From an uncultured Ruminococcus sp. (GTDB taxonomy: Bacteria > Bacillota > Clostridia > Oscillospirales > Ruminococcaceae), in the NCBI GenBank assembly GCA_934463425.1, contig CAKSJP010000017.1:1-46890 (forward strand): DNA of 46,890 bases, written 5' to 3'. This document shows positions 32,867-40,552 of this stretch, piece after piece; positions within the stretch are counted from its first letter, which is position 1; each line of letters starts with the position of its first letter. The notes under the pieces are model-generated. The model did not search any database and was not told where the DNA came from. It saw nothing but the letters and a program-made list of their open reading frames with translations. The position numbers were made by a program, and so were the translations under genes.

Positions 32867-34270
32867 TTATTCTGCGGAATTTTTTTCGTTGACTTCGTCG
32901 ATGAAGTTTTGTGTCTGGTCATAGATCGCATTGACCGATTCGTTCCAGGGCACACCTCTGGAGGCGGCACGGATGCCGTTGACGCTGCTGTCCAGAATGT
33001 CGGTGACATCGGAGGAAATGCCGTTGTAGTAGTCAAATACCGGATTCTCCAGTGCCATTTCATTCATCTTGTTTTTCATCTCGATCATTTCGTCAGTCCA
33101 CTCATAGTCCTTGACGAACTGCTCATCGCTGATCTCCTGTGCGCCGTCGCTGATCTTGCTGAACCGGAAGCAGTCCAGGAACTTGCCTACGCCCTCCGGG
33201 TTATGACCACCCTTGACGAAGCAGTATGCGTTGACACTGGTGGGGATATAATATTCATCCGCTTTGTCATACTTCGGAACTGGCACGAAGAATACATCCT
33301 CGCCGAATGTTTTGGACCACTGGGATTTTTCGTTGCCCAGTGCCCACAGACCGCAGGGATAGAACAGCAGCTTGCCTTCACCGATGTAATAATCACGGGA
33401 GGTCCAGCCGTAGTCGCCTACGCCCAGTGCGACATAATCAGACTGCCAGAGACCGTACATCCAGTTCTGATAATCCTCAATGGCTTCGTTTCGCAGGTTG
33501 TTCACCAGCTTGCCGTCCTCCAGACCGATGTACGGGACACCGGTAGATGCGGACAGACCGGATTCAAAATACCAGCTGTCGATGCCGTAATGCTCGTTGG
33601 AGGTGTCTACAAACTCGGACAGCATGTCCTCGAATGCATCCCAGTCCCACTTGCCCTTTTCAAACAGCTCCGCCGGGTCATCCAGACCGTTTTCGTCCAT
33701 GGTCTTGCGGTTGTAGATAATGGCGCAGTTGTCGCCGGTGACTTCGACGATCGCCATATAGTGACCGTCGTTCCAGACCATTGCATCGTTGGCATCTTTG
33801 ACATCTGCCCACAGCTCTGAATCCAGATCAATATAATTGTCATAGGGAACAAACATGCCGCGGACAGCGCCCTTCGGGAAAGCATCCCAGTTGCCGCCGT
33901 AGAAAAAGTCTACACCTTCGTCGCTGTTGATGGCATTTGCCAGATTGTCATATCGTGCGCCATAGGTGGTCTGGTGCCATTCGATCTGACCGCCATACCG
34001 TTCCTGGAACACTGCCAGTTCGATGGGCGTAGTCTTTCCGGTGTCATCAGAGTTGATGTCCCAGTCCGACATCCATTTGATGGTCTTGTTCTCCAGTTCT
34101 CCGGTGAGGCGTTCGTCGGATTTCGCCAGCTCTGCCAGCTGTTCTCTGGTGTTGGCGGACATGTCCTTTTTCGGTGTGGTGTCCTTGGTATCAGAACCGC
34201 ATGCAACCAGCGGGATCGTCAGAACCATTGCCAGAAGGCAGTGCAGAGCGATTCTTGCGCTTTTTTTCAT
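32867..34270 (-). CDS. extracellular solute-binding lipoprotein (family 1, sugar-type)
   Basis: 467 residues, start supported by AAGGAG. A lipoprotein signal (1-23, PLVAC) gives lipidated Cys24. The mature part has the two-lobe pattern of ABC-type carbohydrate-binding proteins: KTIKWMSDWD, ELAVFQERYGG, a hinge region with VDFFYGGNWDAFPKG, ICAIIYNRKTMDENGL-like lobe elements, and many surface aromatics (WDWDAF, WYFESG) that commonly stack on sugars. No permease or ATPase gene is adjacent, so it is an orphan binding protein that must use components encoded elsewhere or act as a sensor. The ligand is unknown. A TTGCGC-18-TATAAT promoter lies upstream. Confidence 0.85.
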   Translation of the reverse strand: MKKSARIALHCLLAMVLTIPLVACGSDTKDTTPKKDMSANTREQLAELAKSDERLTGELENKTIKWMSDWDINSDDTGKTTPIELAVFQERYGGQIEWHQTTYGARYDNLANAINSDEGVDFFYGGNWDAFPKGAVRGMFVPYDNYIDLDSELWADVKDANDAMVWNDGHYMAIVEVTGDNCAIIYNRKTMDENGLDDPAELFEKGKWDWDAFEDMLSEFVDTSNEHYGIDSWYFESGLSASTGVPYIGLEDGKLVNNLRNEAIEDYQNWMYGLWQSDYVALGVGDYGWTSRDYYIGEGKLLFYPCGLWALGNEKSQWSKTFGEDVFFVPVPKYDKADEYYIPTSVNAYCFVKGGHNPEGVGKFLDCFRFSKISDGAQEISDEQFVKDYEWTDEMIEMKNKMNEMALENPVFDYYNGISSDVTDILDSSVNGIRAASRGVPWNESVNAIYDQTQNFIDEVNEKNSAE

Positions 34271-34318
34271 AAACTGCTTCCATCTCCTTATAAACTAATA
34301 TGATTGCAGAATACATTT

Positions 34319-34348
34319 ATTATACCATGAAATGCAGCCTTGGCGCAA
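34319..34348 (-). promoter_or_regulatory. promoter of the solute-binding lipoprotein
   Basis: On the minus strand TTGCGC (34343-34348), 18-bp spacer, TATAAT (34319-34324), 48 bp before the start. The 309-bp divergent gap (34271-34579) holds this promoter and the plus-strand one at 34470-34498; nothing else was recognised in it. Confidence 0.65.
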
Positions 34349-34469
34349 TCCGCAATTTGTACGAGATTTCACAGGGATTTCCGGTAAAAACGCTGAGAGA
34401 TCATGCTGCCATTTCGACAGCAGAGGCACTATAGTGCTGCAAACTTATCATAAAAGTAGAAAATTGCTG

Positions 34470-34498
34470 TTGCAAATGTACAAAAAACATGGTATAAT
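34470..34498 (+). promoter_or_regulatory. promoter of the dockerin metzincin-like gene
   Basis: TTGCAA (34470-34475), 17-bp spacer, TATAAT (34493-34498), 81 bp before the start codon at 34580. Confidence 0.8.
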
Positions 34499-34579
34499 AC
34501 ACTTATTGGGAAATTTGGCAAGTTATTCCTAAAGCCAAACAGATGATAAACACATTTTGGAAGTTGAGAGGAGAAATGC

Positions 34580-36193
34580 ATGGAGCAGAGAAAATCCAGA
34601 CGGATGCTGCATCAGGGCATGGCATCGCTGACTGCAGCGGTGCTGGCGGCGGTATCTTTGCCTGTGTGCGCTGTATCATCAGAAGCGTACAACACCTGGA
34701 CGGGATATGTGCTGCAGGACAGCACCGGACGCTATCTGAGTGTGCTGGGCGGCACAGAGGGTGAGGGCGTACAGGTCGGCTTTTATGAGGCGGACGGTGC
34801 AGCGCCCTATAACACGTGGTATTTCACAAAGACGGACTTGGGTATCACCATCAAATCCGCGCTGTCTCAGGGCGAGTACTATTTAACGGAAAATACCCGG
34901 GAAAACAGACTGGAGCTCTCCACAAGTGCCGGACAGTTTGAACTGGGAGAGGACGGCTATCTGCGCGGATTCCGCAGCGGTGTGGAGTCGCCGGTCTACG
35001 CACAGGTGACACCAGAGCCGGTGACCAATCTCCGTATGGGAGACTGGAACCATGACGGCACAGTGGACGGCATGGACTTGACGTTGCTGCGGCAGGCGGT
35101 ACAGCGTGGCACGGCAGATTTTGCACAGCAGGCCGTAGGTGACACCAACGGGGACGGCGTTTTAGATGCTGCGGATGTGCATCTGCTCCAGCAGTATCTG
35201 CTGGGGGAAGATGTGACTATGGCAGAGGTACATGTGCCGGAGTGCAGCGCTGCGCCGATGCCGGCAGATCCTCCGCTGACCAATACAACGACACAGGAAA
35301 CCACCGCGACCACAGAGACTACCACAGTGACAACTACCACAGAAGCGCCCCGGCAGGATCTCACTATGGCAGACTTCCCGTCAGATTATACCTATGCGGC
35401 AGACTGGATCTGGAACAACCGCATTGTGGCGGAAAAATCCACCGAGCGCCGGAATACCATTTTTGACCAGATCGATGCCGGAAACGGTACGATCAACTAT
35501 GTGGTACGGTGGCAGTCCTACCGCACCCTGACTCTGGAGCAGCGGCAGCAGTTTGAAAAGCTGGTGAGTGACAGCATCAACGGCTGGAATGACTGGCTCA
35601 AGGGCTGGGACGGCTGGAAGTATGACCATGTGGACGTGAAAATTGTGGGATGGGCTGTTCTGGACAAATCTGTTCTGCAGGACCTGCAGCCGGACGAAGT
35701 TGTCTATGACAACCTCATCTCCGACTATGACAGCACCTATGACACCTCCAACGGTGTGGATACCATTCCGGATAAGCTGCCCAGTGCGCCGTCTGAGCTC
35801 TCCCGGTTTGACCACTTTGCTGACAGCAGCTACAGCTATCCCGGCGGCCTGGACAAACGCTTTGACATGTACCTGTGGGGGACACAGGGCTTCCCGAACA
35901 TCGGCGGCTGCGGCGGTGACTGGGGACAGCGGCTTTCGGATACGGCATACCTCAACATGCTGGACGGCACAGGCATTCACGTGCTGGAGCATGAGATCGG
36001 TCACGGCTTTGGCATGACAGATTTCTACGGCGGCGAGGGCGAATCCAACGGCTTCCCGCCTGGAGGATTCCCCGGCGGCGAAAACTCCCTGATGATGGCA
36101 GGCTCTTCCATGAAGATCACCGACTTCGACGGCTGGATGCTGCGCTATATGTGGAGCAAGATCAAGGACGAGAACGGACGGTTCTCGAAGTAA
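34580..36193 (+). CDS. secreted metzincin-like protein with internal dockerin
   Basis: 537 residues, with GAGAGGAG before the ATG. A signal peptide covers about 1-35. Residues 36-145 repeat YNTW motifs (YNTWTGYVLQDSTGRYLSV) and resemble half a ricin-type beta-trefoil. Residues 153-212 are a type I dockerin (GDWNHDGTVDGMD, GDTNGDGVLDAAD). A Thr-rich linker (234-256) leads to a C-terminal domain with HExxHxxGxxD at 471-481 (HEIGHGFGMTD) and a following Met-turn-like NSLMMAG. These are the zinc ligands and Met-turn of metzincin proteases such as snapalysin. It should act extracellularly on a cellulosome. The central part (ADWIWNNRIV to VGWAVLD) was not assigned, and the substrate is unknown. Confidence 0.82.
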   Translation: MEQRKSRRMLHQGMASLTAAVLAAVSLPVCAVSSEAYNTWTGYVLQDSTGRYLSVLGGTEGEGVQVGFYEADGAAPYNTWYFTKTDLGITIKSALSQGEYYLTENTRENRLELSTSAGQFELGEDGYLRGFRSGVESPVYAQVTPEPVTNLRMGDWNHDGTVDGMDLTLLRQAVQRGTADFAQQAVGDTNGDGVLDAADVHLLQQYLLGEDVTMAEVHVPECSAAPMPADPPLTNTTTQETTATTETTTVTTTTEAPRQDLTMADFPSDYTYAADWIWNNRIVAEKSTERRNTIFDQIDAGNGTINYVVRWQSYRTLTLEQRQQFEKLVSDSINGWNDWLKGWDGWKYDHVDVKIVGWAVLDKSVLQDLQPDEVVYDNLISDYDSTYDTSNGVDTIPDKLPSAPSELSRFDHFADSSYSYPGGLDKRFDMYLWGTQGFPNIGGCGGDWGQRLSDTAYLNMLDGTGIHVLEHEIGHGFGMTDFYGGEGESNGFPPGGFPGGENSLMMAGSSMKITDFDGWMLRYMWSKIKDENGRFSK

Positions 36194-36209
36194 AACGATA
36201 TGATTAAAG

Positions 36210-36246
36210 AACGCCTTCTGCACGGTTGGATGCAGGAGGCGTTTTT
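36210..36246 (+). terminator. terminator after the metzincin-like gene
   Basis: AACGCCTTCTGCA (36210-36222) pairs with TGCAGGAGGCGTT (36231-36243), one mismatch, then T to 36246. Confidence 0.88.
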
Positions 36247-36275
36247 GTGTTGCCGGAACATTGTGCGATATCTGT

Positions 36276-36731
36276 TTATTGCTTCGTGTCCTCTTGTAGT
36301 TTCTGGTTGATCTTTCGGATCTTCCGGCGATAGACGCTGTACTGGCTGAGCCAGATGCTGAGGTAAATGCAGAGGAAAATGCCCAGATAGAGCAGCATCC
36401 CCAACAGGTTCAGACCGCACCAGCCCAACAGCAGTGAGACGATCCAGAACAGGGGCGTAACGATGCAGAAGTGGGTGGCGGTGGCACGGAATAAACTCCA
36501 CGATTCCACTTCCCAGATGACGGAACTGCCGGCGAAAACAGCACCGACCAGCCCGGACAGCAAAAATTGTGCCGTTGCACCGGCGGTCTCAGAGCCGAAC
36601 AAAGCGGTACAACCCGGGGCACACGGTGCATATGTGCCGATGCAAAGGGCAATCACCAGAAGTATAAGGTTGCTGACGCATACACCGATGGGGAAACCGA
36701 TGGCGCTGCGGAGCAGGATCTGTTTTTTCAT
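36276..36731 (-). CDS. DUF3021 family membrane protein
   Basis: 151 residues with four predicted membrane segments (about 9-31, 51-70, 82-103, 107-128) and a basic C-terminus (VYRRKIRKINQKL). AGGAGG precedes the ATG. Small four-helix proteins of the DUF3021 family are repeatedly found next to a LytTR regulator, as here: the regulator stop is 12 bp upstream. Such pairs are thought to control export or envelope genes, the membrane protein perhaps inhibiting the regulator. Function is not known. Confidence 0.8.
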   Translation of the reverse strand: MKKQILLRSAIGFPIGVCVSNLILLVIALCIGTYAPCAPGCTALFGSETAGATAQFLLSGLVGAVFAGSSVIWEVESWSLFRATATHFCIVTPLFWIVSLLLGWCGLNLLGMLLYLGIFLCIYLSIWLSQYSVYRRKIRKINQKLQEDTKQ

Positions 36732-36743
36732 AGAGCTGACCTC

Positions 36744-37184
36744 CTAAAGTCCCAATATAGATTTGATGCGGTTGACATAGCGCCTGGAAACATAAGCGGT
36801 CTCGCCGGTTTTCAGTTGGATGCCGATCGTGCCGGTGATGCTGAGATCCAGTCGTTTCACAAAATGCAGATTGATGATCTCCGATTTGGAGATACGGACA
36901 AAGGCTTTTTCGTCCAGCAGCTGTTCCAGTTCATAGAGCCGCTGCCGCAGACAAAATTCCCCTTGCAGCGTCTGGGCATAGACTTTTTGTGATGCGCCGT
37001 AAATGCGCAGGATCTGGGCTTTTTCCAGTAGGACAGCGCTGTCTGCGTCATAGCCTATGACGGAATCGGAGCGCTTTTCGGACAGCTTTTCCATAAGCTC
37101 CCGGACTTCGGCAGTCACGGCGGCGGTGCGGATCAGAATTTCCGGTTCTTCGCATTGATTGTCCAGCTGTATTTGTATTTTCAC
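36744..37184 (-). CDS. LytTR DNA-binding regulator
   Basis: 146 residues from GTG 37184, preceded by AAGGAGGAG. The C-terminal 95 residues form a LytTR domain: AVLLEKAQILRIYGASQKVYA, then FVRISKSEIINLHFVKRL, and the closing GETAYVSRRYVNRIKSIL. Unlike LytR/AgrA it has no receiver domain, so it is not a phosphorelay regulator. It is co-transcribed with the DUF3021 gene from TTGAGC-17-TATGAT (37226-37254). It probably controls its own operon and nearby or distant membrane functions; no direct-repeat target was recognised. Confidence 0.88.
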   Translation of the reverse strand: MKIQIQLDNQCEEPEILIRTAAVTAEVRELMEKLSEKRSDSVIGYDADSAVLLEKAQILRIYGASQKVYAQTLQGEFCLRQRLYELEQLLDEKAFVRISKSEIINLHFVKRLDLSITGTIGIQLKTGETAYVSRRYVNRIKSILGL

Positions 37185-37225
37185 GTGGGATGTCTCCTCC
37201 TTTCGCTGCGGTTGACTGCCAGTCT

Positions 37226-37254
37226 ATCATAGCATATTTTTCGCGGCGGCTCAA
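37226..37254 (-). promoter_or_regulatory. promoter of the LytTR-DUF3021 operon
   Basis: On the minus strand TTGAGC (37249-37254), 17-bp spacer, TATGAT (37226-37231), 41 bp before the GTG start. Confidence 0.7.
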
Positions 37255-37267
37255 GCCATTTTCGACA

Positions 37268-37302
37268 ACCGGTATGTTTTTGCAGATAAACGGCAGAAAA
37301 AA
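37268..37302 (+). repeat. direct repeat, copy 1
   Basis: About 35 bp starting ACCGGT, then a T run, GCAGAtAAACGgCAGAAAAA. A close copy lies at 37701-37735. Each copy sits just upstream of a promoter: this one before the second antitoxin RNA (37316), the other before purA (37756). They suggest a segment duplication or an insertion scar. Confidence 0.6.
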
Positions 37303-37315
37303 AGAGATCTGTCTC

Positions 37316-37344
37316 TTGACGAATCTCTGTGAGTACGGTATAAT
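37316..37344 (+). promoter_or_regulatory. promoter of the second antitoxin RNA
   Basis: TTGACG (37316-37321), 17-bp spacer, TATAAT (37339-37344): still nearly perfect although the toxin it should silence is broken. Confidence 0.82.
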
Positions 37345-37350
37345 AAAAGA

Positions 37351-37444
37351 GAAGAGAGCATACCGGTAGACGGTCTGCTCCCATGAATTGATTATTTGAA
37401 ATAACCGTCCAAGTTTGCAGCTTTAGGGGCGGTTATTTCTTTTT
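37351..37444 (+). ncRNA. second antitoxin-like RNA (paralogue of 6571-6661)
   Basis: Predicted RNA of about 94 nt. Its 5' part (37347-37384) matches the first antitoxin RNA at about 33 of 38 positions, including AGAAGAGAGC and TGCTCCCA. It ends in a 13-bp stem, GAAATAACCGTCC (37398-37410) with GGGCGGTTATTTC (37427-37439), one G-U pair, followed by a T run at 37439-37444. The stem overlaps the stop codon of the toxin remnant on the other strand, the same geometry as at the first locus. Confidence 0.7.
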
Positions 37445-37501
37445 CTTCTTGTGGTGATGCTTTTTACTATTTTTTTGATTGTAGTAAACATGAAAAATCA
37501 A
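37433..37501 (-). pseudogene. remnant of a second type I toxin
   Basis: The last 22 codons before TAA 37433 read LIFHVYYNQKNSKKHHHKKKKK in part. They align with the tail of the first toxin (IAYIYYNHKNSKHEDHQ). Upstream of this the similarity ends and the frame runs into a palindromic repeat (37514-37582); no ATG, ribosome binding site or promoter for a toxin was found. The transmembrane segment is largely lost, so the gene is judged inactive. Confidence 0.65.
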
Positions 37502-37513
37502 ACTCGTGGAATC

Positions 37514-37582
37514 TGTAGGGGCGAACAGTGTTCGCCCGTTGCTTTTGAGGTGTGTCCCGGGCGAACGATGTTCGCCCTTACA
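37514..37582. mobile_element. short palindromic repeat element (MITE-like)
   Basis: 69 bp with inverted ends: TGTAGGGGCGAACAGTGTTC at the left and the complement of TGTAAGGGCGAACATCGTTC at the right. Each end is itself a small GGGCGAAC..GTTCGCCC hairpin. A partial third copy, TCTGTAGGGATCATTGTTC, lies at 37606-37624. Interspersed repeats with GTAGGGGCGAAC ends occur in many bacteria. It has no coding capacity and lies 13 bp from the toxin remnant. Confidence 0.7.
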
Positions 37583-37689
37583 ATAAGAACGCATTGCGGA
37601 CAAATCTGTAGGGATCATTGTTCAGCAGACGCACTGGAGAGATGGCAAGCTATGACAAAAAATGTCAGATGCAGACGTGTCAGAAAATC

Positions 37690-37714
37690 AGCATCGGGAA
37701 ACCGGTGCTTTTTT
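37690..37714 (+). terminator. terminator with GAAA tetraloop and no gene before it
   Basis: AGCATCGG (37690-37697), loop GAAA, CCGGTGCT (37702-37709), T run 37709-37714. The nearest plus-strand promoter is that of the second antitoxin RNA, which has its own terminator; this may be a backup or may end an unrecognised small RNA. The rest of 37583-37755 holds the partial repeat and the second 35-bp direct repeat, and no gene. Confidence 0.6.
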
Positions 37715-37735
37715 GCAGAGAAACGACAGAAAAAG
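37701..37735 (+). repeat. direct repeat, copy 2
   Basis: Begins ACCGGT, then a T run, GCAGAgAAACGaCAGAAAAA; partner of 37268-37302. The copies bracket the decayed toxin-antitoxin locus and the palindromic repeat. Confidence 0.6.
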
Positions 37736-37755
37736 AAAAAAATCTGCAAACGCTA

Positions 37756-37784
37756 TTGCATTTCCCCGAAAATCCTGCTATAAT
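37756..37784 (+). promoter_or_regulatory. purA promoter
   Basis: TTGCAT (37756-37761), 17-bp spacer, TATAAT (37779-37784), 86 bp before the start. No purine riboswitch fold was recognised in the leader. Confidence 0.82.
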
Positions 37785-37870
37785 AGAATAGTATGATGCA
37801 GTGAGATACTGCGCTGAAAGCGGTGCTTTCGGCAAAATTCTGTAGTTTTTTGAAAAGTGAGGAATTTCTT

Positions 37871-39145
37871 ATGCCTGCAAATATTGTAGTCGGTTCACAG
37901 TGGGGAGACGAAGGAAAGGGTAAGATCATCGACATTATGGCGTCACGTGCAGACGTGGTTGTCCGTGCAACAGGCGGCAACAATGCCGGTCATACCGTTG
38001 TCAACAACGGTGAGGTGTACAAGCTGCACCTGATCCCGTCCGGTATCCTGTATCCGGAGACACTGTGCCTCATCGGCGCTGGTGTTGTTCTCGATCCGAA
38101 GGACTTTATTTCGGAGCTGGACGGTCTGGAAAGCCGCGGCATTTCTACCGCAAACCTGAAGATCGACCCGCGCGCTCACGTGGTTATGCCGTGGCATATT
38201 GCACTGGATGGTCTGTCGGAAAAGTTCCGCGGCAACTCAGATATTGGTACAACCAAGCGCGGCATTGGTCCGACCTACATGGATAAGTACGAGCGCTGCG
38301 GTCTGCGCGTCTATGACCTGGTGCATCCGGAGATCTTCGCAGAAAAAGCGCGGACGACCGGTGAACTGAAAAATAAGATCATTACTGCAGTTTACGGCGG
38401 CGAGGCATTCGATCTGGACGCTGTGATCGCAGAGTACACGGAATACGGCAAGCGTCTGGCAAAGTATGTGGATGACGTTTCTGTACTGACTTATGAGGCA
38501 AACAAGGCAGGAAAGACCATTATGTTTGAGGGTGCACAGGCGACCCTGCTGGACATTGACTTCGGTACTTATCCGTATGTCACCTCTTCTCACCCCATCG
38601 CAGCCGGTGCGTGCATCGGCACTGGCGTGGGCCCGAAGATGATTACCAACATCATCGGTGTGGCAAAGGCTTATACCACCCGTGTGGGCAAGGGCCCGTT
38701 CCCGACGGAGCTGAACGATGAGACCGGCGATGTGATCCGCAACAAGGGCGGCGAGTTCGGTACTACCACCGGCAGACCGCGCCGTACTGGTTGGTTTGAT
38801 GCGGTGATCGTGCGTCATTCTGTCCGCACCAACGGTCTGGATGGTCTGGCAATCAACAAGCTGGATACCCTCAGCGGCATCGGCACACTGAAAATGTGCG
38901 TCGGCTATCAGAAGCCGGACGGCACAGTGCTGAAGGATTTCCCGGCTGCGCTGGAGTCTCTGGCAGACTGTGCACCGATCTATGAGGAATTCGAGGGCTT
39001 TGATGAAGATATCTCTAACTGCAAGAGCTTTGACGAACTGCCGGAGGCTTGCAAAAAGTATATCGCTCGTCTGGAAGAAGTCTGCGAGTGCAAGGTTGTC
39101 ATGGTCGGCAACGGCCCGGACAGAAGCCAGATCCTGGAACGGTAA
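37871..39145 (+). CDS. purA: adenylosuccinate synthetase
   Basis: Joins IMP and aspartate with GTP in the first committed step to AMP. It has 424 residues from ATG 37871, which has GTGAGGAA upstream; the in-frame ATG at 37823 lacks one. Signatures are the N-terminal P-loop GSQWGDEGKGK (8-18), NNAGHT, the IMP loop QATLLDIDFGTYPYVTSS and the C-terminal GNGPDRSQ. The length is normal. It is monocistronic between its promoter and an 18-bp terminator. Identification is certain. Confidence 0.98.
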   Translation: MPANIVVGSQWGDEGKGKIIDIMASRADVVVRATGGNNAGHTVVNNGEVYKLHLIPSGILYPETLCLIGAGVVLDPKDFISELDGLESRGISTANLKIDPRAHVVMPWHIALDGLSEKFRGNSDIGTTKRGIGPTYMDKYERCGLRVYDLVHPEIFAEKARTTGELKNKIITAVYGGEAFDLDAVIAEYTEYGKRLAKYVDDVSVLTYEANKAGKTIMFEGAQATLLDIDFGTYPYVTSSHPIAAGACIGTGVGPKMITNIIGVAKAYTTRVGKGPFPTELNDETGDVIRNKGGEFGTTTGRPRRTGWFDAVIVRHSVRTNGLDGLAINKLDTLSGIGTLKMCVGYQKPDGTVLKDFPAALESLADCAPIYEEFEGFDEDISNCKSFDELPEACKKYIARLEEVCECKVVMVGNGPDRSQILER

Positions 39146-39173
39146 TGGATTCGATACGATTTTATCTGATATA

Positions 39174-39215
39174 AAAAAGCGTCCTCTGAACAGTTGCGTT
39201 CAGAGGACGCTTTTT
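39174..39215. terminator. bidirectional terminator after purA
   Basis: An 18-bp perfect stem, 39174-39191 with 39198-39215 (core GCGTCCTCTGAAC / GTTCAGAGGACGC), flanked by A and T runs. It serves purA and the convergent AI-2E family transporter gene. Confidence 0.93.
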
Positions 39216-39243
39216 GTTTGCGTTCCAGATGTGCAGGAACAGA

Positions 39244-40536
39244 TCAGTCTTTTTTATTTTGGTCAGAACGCAGCTTTTCTGCATGACTGCGCAGTGCCTG
39301 AACAGATTTTCGGATGTGCCATTTTCGCTTCGGCGTTGGCTTTTCCTTTGGTGTTTCAGATGTGCCGGCGGTTTTTTCCCGAATCACAGTATAGACAATG
39401 GACATGACGGGAACGCCTACGATCATTCCCAGTACGCCGAACAGACCGCCGCCTACGGTAATGGCAAACAGCACCCAGAGGGCAGGGAGTCCCACTGAGG
39501 TACCAACCACACGGGGATAGATCAGGTTGCTGTCGATCTGCTGCGCAATGATTACGATAATGACAAAGGCAATGGCGTGGCTGGGCTTTACCATGAGCAG
39601 GATCAGTGCACAGGGAATCGTACCCATCCACGGGCCGACATAGGGGATCATGTTGGTGATGCCGATGATTACGGCGATCATCATGGGATATTCCAGGCCG
39701 CCGATGCTCATGACACAGAAGATCAGCACGCCCAGGATAAACGCATCTGACAGCTGGCCGCTGATAAAATTGGAAAATGTGGAGAATGTCAGTCTGCCGT
39801 AATGCGAAAGTCGGTTATAATGCTTTTTCGGCAGGAAATGCCGGAAGATCACCTTTCCCTGATTCCGGAGCTTGTTGCGTCCGGCGAGGACATAGACAGA
39901 AAAGATCAGTCCGATGAAGAAGTCGATCACACCGCCGATGAGACCGCTGGCCCAGTTGCTGAGCGTTCCTACTGCATCCGGAATGTAGGTGGTCAGGCTC
40001 ATAAGCCTGGTGCGGAGCAGTGCCGGGTTGATGTCATTGTCCTCCAGAAACTTGAGGATCTGTTCGCCGCGGTCGCTGTTAAGGAATTTCATGATGTTGT
40101 TGTAATAGACCATGATGTTGTCCCCGAAATCCCGGATGCTGGTGACAAACTGCGGTACAATGATCCAGATGATCACGGCGAGCAGCGCAAGCATCACGAA
40201 ATAGGAGCAGAATACTGCCAGCGCATTGGCGGGGAAACGGGGGAACTTTTGTTTTGCCTTTTGAAACAGCTTATCGAACCGGCAGGTGGGACGATAGAGC
40301 ACAAAGGCAATGATCAGACCGATGGTGATGGGACGCAGCACATCAAATACATAGGACAGCAGCCCGGTGAAGATCTCGTGCTTGATGAATAAAAATGCCA
40401 CCAGCAGCAGAATGACACCGCTGAAAATAATAGTCGCCGCCCACTGCTTGTTGACAAAGTCCCATTTCCGCACCTTTTTTTCTTCGCTTTCCGGCGGGGC
40501 AGAACGGGTTTCGGTTTCGTTTGGCTCAGTTGTCAT
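39244..40536 (-). CDS. AI-2E (PerM/YdiK) family membrane protein
   Basis: 430 residues with about eight membrane segments. Family features are RPITIGLIIAFVLYRPT near the start, the central FISGQLSDAFILGVLIF, and the C-terminal GITNMIPYVGPWMGTIP followed by VGTSVGLPALWVLFAITVGGGLFGVLGMIVGVPVMSI. Members are putative permeases or antiporters; the name comes from one proposed autoinducer-2 exporter, and most have other or unknown substrates. Both ends are long and basic or charged. The gene starts 16 bp after metH, with AAGGAGGG, so it is probably the last gene of the methionine transcript. Confidence 0.88.
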   Translation of the reverse strand: MTTEPNETETRSAPPESEEKKVRKWDFVNKQWAATIIFSGVILLLVAFLFIKHEIFTGLLSYVFDVLRPITIGLIIAFVLYRPTCRFDKLFQKAKQKFPRFPANALAVFCSYFVMLALLAVIIWIIVPQFVTSIRDFGDNIMVYYNNIMKFLNSDRGEQILKFLEDNDINPALLRTRLMSLTTYIPDAVGTLSNWASGLIGGVIDFFIGLIFSVYVLAGRNKLRNQGKVIFRHFLPKKHYNRLSHYGRLTFSTFSNFISGQLSDAFILGVLIFCVMSIGGLEYPMMIAVIIGITNMIPYVGPWMGTIPCALILLMVKPSHAIAFVIIVIIAQQIDSNLIYPRVVGTSVGLPALWVLFAITVGGGLFGVLGMIVGVPVMSIVYTVIREKTAGTSETPKEKPTPKRKWHIRKSVQALRSHAEKLRSDQNKKD

Positions 40537-40552
40537 GATGATGCCCTCCTTG

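Noticed and set aside
37433..37618. Intact 61-codon minus-strand gene
   Set aside because: Only the last 22 codons resemble the toxin; the upstream half is the palindromic repeat read as protein, with no start signals.
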